Below are positions 60,557-64,000 of a stretch of 64,000 nt of DNA, one piece after another. The stretch's first letter is position 1, and each line of letters opens with the position of its first letter. Source of the stretch: Companilactobacillus crustorum JCM 15951 (GTDB lineage: Bacteria > Bacillota > Bacilli > Lactobacillales > Lactobacillaceae); NCBI RefSeq assembly GCF_001434585.1, contig NZ_AZDB01000001.1, positions 62,001-126,000 of the forward strand, in the 5' to 3' direction. Both the position numbers and the translations under genes were made by a program. Below the pieces are notes generated by a model. The model saw only the letters and a program-made list of their open reading frames with translations. It was not told the origin of the DNA and ran no database searches.

Positions 60557-61537
60557 TTATTTATAATCTCCTGAATCTTCAATTTTAACTTTATTCTCAA
60601 TCAAATTTTCTGAGTAAAACAGATCAGCAATTTGTTGTTCTTCTTTTGCATAAGTGCTATTCATAGCACTTATACCATAGGTTCTTCGCTCGACCATTTT
60701 CTTAACGACTGCTTTAGAAACCTTTAATGATTTACTCATCATCGTTATGAGCTCGTTATGATTCTTATTAGCCCATTGCATATCTTCTTCCAAATACTTG
60801 ATTAAATACTTTGAAACATCCGTATGTGATTTTGCATAACTCTGCATTGCCAAAACATAATCACGATTGTTCGTAATACCAACGCCGTTGGTCAATAATT
60901 TGGCATTTTGCGTCAATTCTGCTTGAGAAGTATAAGGATCCCAAGTCGCCCAGGCATCGACTTTTCCTTTTGAAAAGGCAACGCTGGCACTGGACTGATC
61001 CATATTGACCCAAGTAATATCACTAACACTTAATCCAGCCTTCTTCAAAGCAGCTAGTAGCATATACTGTGAACTGGTTCCTTTAGTGTAGGCAACTTTC
61101 TTACCCTTCAGAGCCTTGATCGAATCAATACTAGAAGATTTTTTAACCAAAATTCCTGATCCTTTAGCTTTAGATGATCCTGCTGCCACGTAAGTTAATT
61201 TTGTGCCCGTTGATAAGGCCGAAACTGGTGGCGTATCTCCGGTTCTTGCATAATTAATGCTGCCAGCTTTTAAAGCCTGCATGAGTGAATTTCCATCTTG
61301 AAATTCTTTCCAAACTACCTTATAGCCTTTGGCCTGCATTTTCTTGGAAAATTCACCACGTTCTTTGGCAATATCAAATGGATCGCCCTTTTGATAACCG
61401 ATTGTTACGGTCTGCAAATCCGAACTTGTAGCTGCACCAGCATCTGTTTGTTTAAAGCCATAGACAGCAATTGCCGCCCAAAAAACTAATACTAAACTAA
61501 TAAGAATTTTTTTGAAACGTCGCTTCTTTTTGTTCAT
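60557..61537 (-). CDS. ABC transporter substrate-binding protein, SsuA-like
   Basis: 326 residues with an N-terminal hydrophobic segment (ILISLVLVFWAAIAVYGF) that lacks a lipobox cysteine, so it is either cleaved or stays as a membrane anchor. VTIGYQKGDPFDIAKERGEF, AGSINYARTGDTPPVSALSTG and VDAWATWDPYTS are typical of SsuA, the aliphatic sulfonate receptor family, though the family also binds other small anions. The start overlaps the ligase stop by four bases (ATGA). It is probably the missing partner of the permease and ATPase at 55958-57495. Confidence 0.85.
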   Translation of the reverse strand: MNKKKRRFKKILISLVLVFWAAIAVYGFKQTDAGAATSSDLQTVTIGYQKGDPFDIAKERGEFSKKMQAKGYKVVWKEFQDGNSLMQALKAGSINYARTGDTPPVSALSTGTKLTYVAAGSSKAKGSGILVKKSSSIDSIKALKGKKVAYTKGTSSQYMLLAALKKAGLSVSDITWVNMDQSSASVAFSKGKVDAWATWDPYTSQAELTQNAKLLTNGVGITNNRDYVLAMQSYAKSHTDVSKYLIKYLEEDMQWANKNHNELITMMSKSLKVSKAVVKKMVERRTYGISAMNSTYAKEEQQIADLFYSENLIENKVKIEDSGDYK

Positions 61538-63051
61538 CCAACTCTCCCAACTAATGTTGACATAACTTGTTCACGTAGTTTCAAACGAACAACTTTTCCA
61601 GTCGCATTTCTAGGATAATCATTTACAAAAAAGATTCGGGTCGGCTGTTCATATTTGGCTAAAGTTGCCTTAGCATGAGCTATTATTTTTTGTCGTTCTA
61701 GGTCTTCCGACTGCAATCCTTGACTAATAACAACTGCTGTTACGGCCTCTCCATAAAGTGTATCAGGAGTGCCAATTACTGAAACTTCTTTAATAAAGTT
61801 TAATTGACTCAATGAGTTCTCGACCTGAGCAGGAGCTACTTTTTCACCGCCACGATTGATAATATCTTTCTTACGACCTTTGACGAATAGATATCCATCT
61901 TCATCGAAATAACCAATATCGCCTGTTAAAAACCAACCATTTTCGAATGCTTCTGGATGCGGATCTAAATAATCATTAATAACATGATCCCCACGAACGA
62001 CTATTTCACCAATCTGATTATTAGTTTTTACAATTTCACCGTCATTCATAATTGCCACATCAGTCTTAAAGGCTTTACCTGCTGAACCCACTTTTGGGGC
62101 ATTGAATGGATTGATTGTACATTGACTAGCAGTTTCAGTCATACCATATCCTTCAAGGATTTGGGTGTGAAAACGAGTTTGAAAAGCGGTTAATTTATCA
62201 AGTGGTAAAGCAAATGATGAGCATCGTACAAAACGTAACTTAATATCATTTCGATAGCTTTCATTGGCTTTTTGATTAATTAACAAAATGTTTATTATTG
62301 TCGGAACTACTGAAACCCAAGTAACTTCATTATCTCGAATTTGATTCCAGAACTGTGAGGCACTAAATTTTTGAGCAATCACTAACTTGCCACCGGACAA
62401 ACGTGTTGCCAAAATTGAAACGGCCTGAGCATTGATATGAAACATAGGCATAACAACCATTGTCGTGTCAGCAGCCGTCATCTGATGGCTTTCAATATCA
62501 TGTTCTACTCCATTTAACAACAATCTATGGGTCAATCCCACTCGCTTCGGCTTACCAGTTGTACCTGAAGTATTCATGACTAATGCCAAATCATCTTCAT
62601 CCGGTATAGATGCATCATGTCCCATTAAATTTCGGTCTCGAATAATATGCAATAAAGAATAGGTCTGTAAATGTAGCGCCGTTACAATTGCAATTCGATC
62701 ATCTAAAACCACATTTACTAATTCTTCTCCTACAATTGATGCCACATAGTCGTGTTCATTTAACTCTTCTTGTAATTCTCTTTCCGGCGTCGTTGCTGCA
62801 ATTGGATGCATAACCGCTCCAACTTCCCAAATTGCTTGAGTAATAACTGGGTAGGCGGCCGTATTAGGCAAACAAACTAAAACTACATCGCCACGACCAA
62901 CATGCAATTCTAAAAGTTCATCGCGAAGCATGCGTACATCATCAGCTATTTCATAGCCGTTGAACCATTTCTTTGAAGCTATATCTTTGATGATATTTTC
63001 ATTAATATTATTCTCTAATTGCTTGTTTAATTGATTTGTTATTTTTGACAT
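61534..63051 (-). CDS. AMP-dependent acyl-CoA ligase-like protein (intact)
   Basis: 505 residues of the ANL adenylating superfamily. P-loop MNTSGTTGKPKRVGLTHR near 175, MFHINAQAVSIL, LEGYGMTETAS, FLTGDIGYFDEDGYLFVKGR and the C-terminal catalytic Lys in PRNATGKVVR are present. By eye it resembles the AAE3/Pcs60 group, which includes oxalyl-CoA synthetases, but the substrate cannot be fixed. AAGGAG lies nine bases before the ATG at 63051. It overlaps an acyltransferase gene by 44 bases upstream and the SsuA-like gene by four downstream. Confidence 0.82.
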   Translation of the reverse strand: MSKITNQLNKQLENNINENIIKDIASKKWFNGYEIADDVRMLRDELLELHVGRGDVVLVCLPNTAAYPVITQAIWEVGAVMHPIAATTPERELQEELNEHDYVASIVGEELVNVVLDDRIAIVTALHLQTYSLLHIIRDRNLMGHDASIPDEDDLALVMNTSGTTGKPKRVGLTHRLLLNGVEHDIESHQMTAADTTMVVMPMFHINAQAVSILATRLSGGKLVIAQKFSASQFWNQIRDNEVTWVSVVPTIINILLINQKANESYRNDIKLRFVRCSSFALPLDKLTAFQTRFHTQILEGYGMTETASQCTINPFNAPKVGSAGKAFKTDVAIMNDGEIVKTNNQIGEIVVRGDHVINDYLDPHPEAFENGWFLTGDIGYFDEDGYLFVKGRKKDIINRGGEKVAPAQVENSLSQLNFIKEVSVIGTPDTLYGEAVTAVVISQGLQSEDLERQKIIAHAKATLAKYEQPTRIFFVNDYPRNATGKVVRLKLREQVMSTLVGRVG

Positions 63052-64000
63052 TTTCTCTTGCTCCTTTAGTTTTACTAATGTGCCACTGTGGTCGTCCAAT
63101 AAGTACTCCAAACGGAGGAACTTTATAACAGAACCACGAAATTAAAAATGCCCCACCTAAAACAAATGCATATCCCACTGGCAGTAATAATAATGTCACG
63201 ATTGAAGGTAGTTTAACAATGCTCAACATTCCATATAAAAGTGTTAGAGGAATTGTTTGAACTAAATAAATCCCAAAGGAAACTTTCGACATATTTTTTA
63301 TTATCCGATCAAACCACATAGGTAAACCACGATTTCTTGCATGAGCATATTGTCGTCCTATCCAAAAGACAAATGTGATCATAAACGTATCGTAAATAAA
63401 AATATAAGGTTGATGAATTGATTCAGTTGCACCTATGCTGAGTTTTAAAATATTCAAATTACCAAAGAATAAGGCTACTGTACCAATTGCTAAGACTAAC
63501 GTTGCCCAACCTATCACACGATGATTTTTTTCTATAAACCGATCGACTTCATCATAATGAATAGCTACAAACGCACCAGCAATGAAATAGAATTGATAAA
63601 CTAATACATTCATGCCATATGCTCTAAATAGATACCACCAGCTGTCACGATTAATGCCTGGTAACCAATACTTGATCCCAATCACTAACAGTAATTGCAC
63701 AATTGCACTCGTTATTAAAATAGCTAAATGATGGTCTGGCAACTTTTTGAATATATAAACAATTAATGGAAAAATTAAATACAACTGAAAAGTTACCAAA
63801 ATGTAGTACATATAATACTTATTGCCATGAATCACGGCATCAGTAAGATTTTTAAAATAGTTGGGCCAATTCAGTGCTACTCCCGCCGTTATCGTCGTAA
63901 ACCACATGATAATAGCATTCCATCCCAGATAGGGAATTCCTACACTGAGATAACGCTTCTTCCAAAAACCCAACCAATGATTTTCTCTATTGTAATAATT
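63008..64000 (-). CDS. acyltransferase family 3 membrane protein (5' end beyond window)
   Basis: At least 330 residues; the frame stays open to the right edge, so the start is outside. About nine to ten helices are seen (for example YMYYILVTFQLYLIFPLIVYIF, VSFGIYLVQTIPLTLLYGM), matching the acyltransferase 3 family that O-acetylates cell-wall sugars or exopolysaccharides. The catalytic His normally found near the N-terminus lies beyond the edge. It is co-transcribed with the ligase, overlapping it by 44 bases. Confidence 0.75.
   Translation of the reverse strand, partial: NYYNRENHWLGFWKKRYLSVGIPYLGWNAIIMWFTTITAGVALNWPNYFKNLTDAVIHGNKYYMYYILVTFQLYLIFPLIVYIFKKLPDHHLAILITSAIVQLLLVIGIKYWLPGINRDSWWYLFRAYGMNVLVYQFYFIAGAFVAIHYDEVDRFIEKNHRVIGWATLVLAIGTVALFFGNLNILKLSIGATESIHQPYIFIYDTFMITFVFWIGRQYAHARNRGLPMWFDRIIKNMSKVSFGIYLVQTIPLTLLYGMLSIVKLPSIVTLLLLPVGYAFVLGGAFLISWFCYKVPPFGVLIGRPQWHISKTKGARENVKNNKSIKQAIRE

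Overview
The window looks like a chromosomal segment of a low-GC member of the Lactobacillaceae, most likely of the Companilactobacillus type (genus is inference). The evidence is a xylulose-5-phosphate phosphoketolase, C69 dipeptidases, SLAP-domain and WxL-like surface proteins, a bile-salt-hydrolase-type acylase, strong AGGAGG-type ribosome binding sites and AT-rich spacers. No rRNA, tRNA, CRISPR array, insertion sequence or prophage was seen.

Layout. 0-1.3 kb: the edge of a glycerate kinase gene and a PtpB-like phosphatase. 1.7-4.7 kb: a TrpXYZ-type ABC importer behind a leader that encodes a Phe-rich peptide followed by competing hairpins and a terminator; this is the most striking item in the window. 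4.7-6.5 kb: an MFS exporter with an HxlR regulator. 6.6-9.1 kb: a DUF285/SLAP surface protein and a decayed SLAP fragment. 9.1-12.3 kb: phosphoketolase with a GntR repressor and two matching operators. 12.4-16.4 kb: a NIPSNAP protein, a TetR remnant, a TauE-like permease, a choloylglycine-hydrolase-family enzyme and a DyP peroxidase. 16.5-21.1 kb: a three-gene WxL-like surface operon. 21.5-28.1 kb: a mannose-family PTS with a FrlB-like deglycase, a LevR activator and a sigma-54 promoter. 28.2-30.5 kb: two tiny membrane proteins, an ArsB/NhaD-like permease and a ClbS/DfsB protein.

30.7-41.2 kb is an amino-acid and peptide catabolism island. One operon carries ald, tdcB-like, an OPT peptide transporter, a PqqD-like protein and a C69 dipeptidase; the next carries sdaAB and a second C69 dipeptidase. 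Together they would import oligopeptides, cut them to amino acids and deaminate Ala, Ser and Thr to pyruvate or 2-oxobutyrate. A cre site and a CRP/FNR-like palindrome precede ald, and a GntR gene is divergent. Two of these genes are broken by single changes (a TGA in one dipeptidase, a one-base contraction of an A-tract in the transporter).

41.3-53.9 kb: an LCP protein, an isochorismatase-fold hydrolase, thioredoxin divergent from a CstR-like regulator with twin operators, two VIT-family metal transporters, a Fur-family regulator overlapping an ArsC-like phosphatase, a Zn/Mn ABC importer with a Zur-like regulator and boxes, a DHA2 exporter and an OmpR-type two-component system. 54.4-64 kb: two operons each led by a related acyl-CoA-ligase-like gene and together holding one SsuABC-type importer (permease and ATPase in one, binding protein in the other). 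Between them lie a MerR-controlled flavodoxin-fold reductase, a CPBP protease and an XRE regulator. One ligase copy has an in-frame TAG.

Two families of structured non-coding repeats recur: a branched element of about 200 bases (three copies and a fragment, 43.9-54.3 kb), and a hairpin-plus-terminator module (five copies) that is always in minus orientation downstream of a minus-strand gene.
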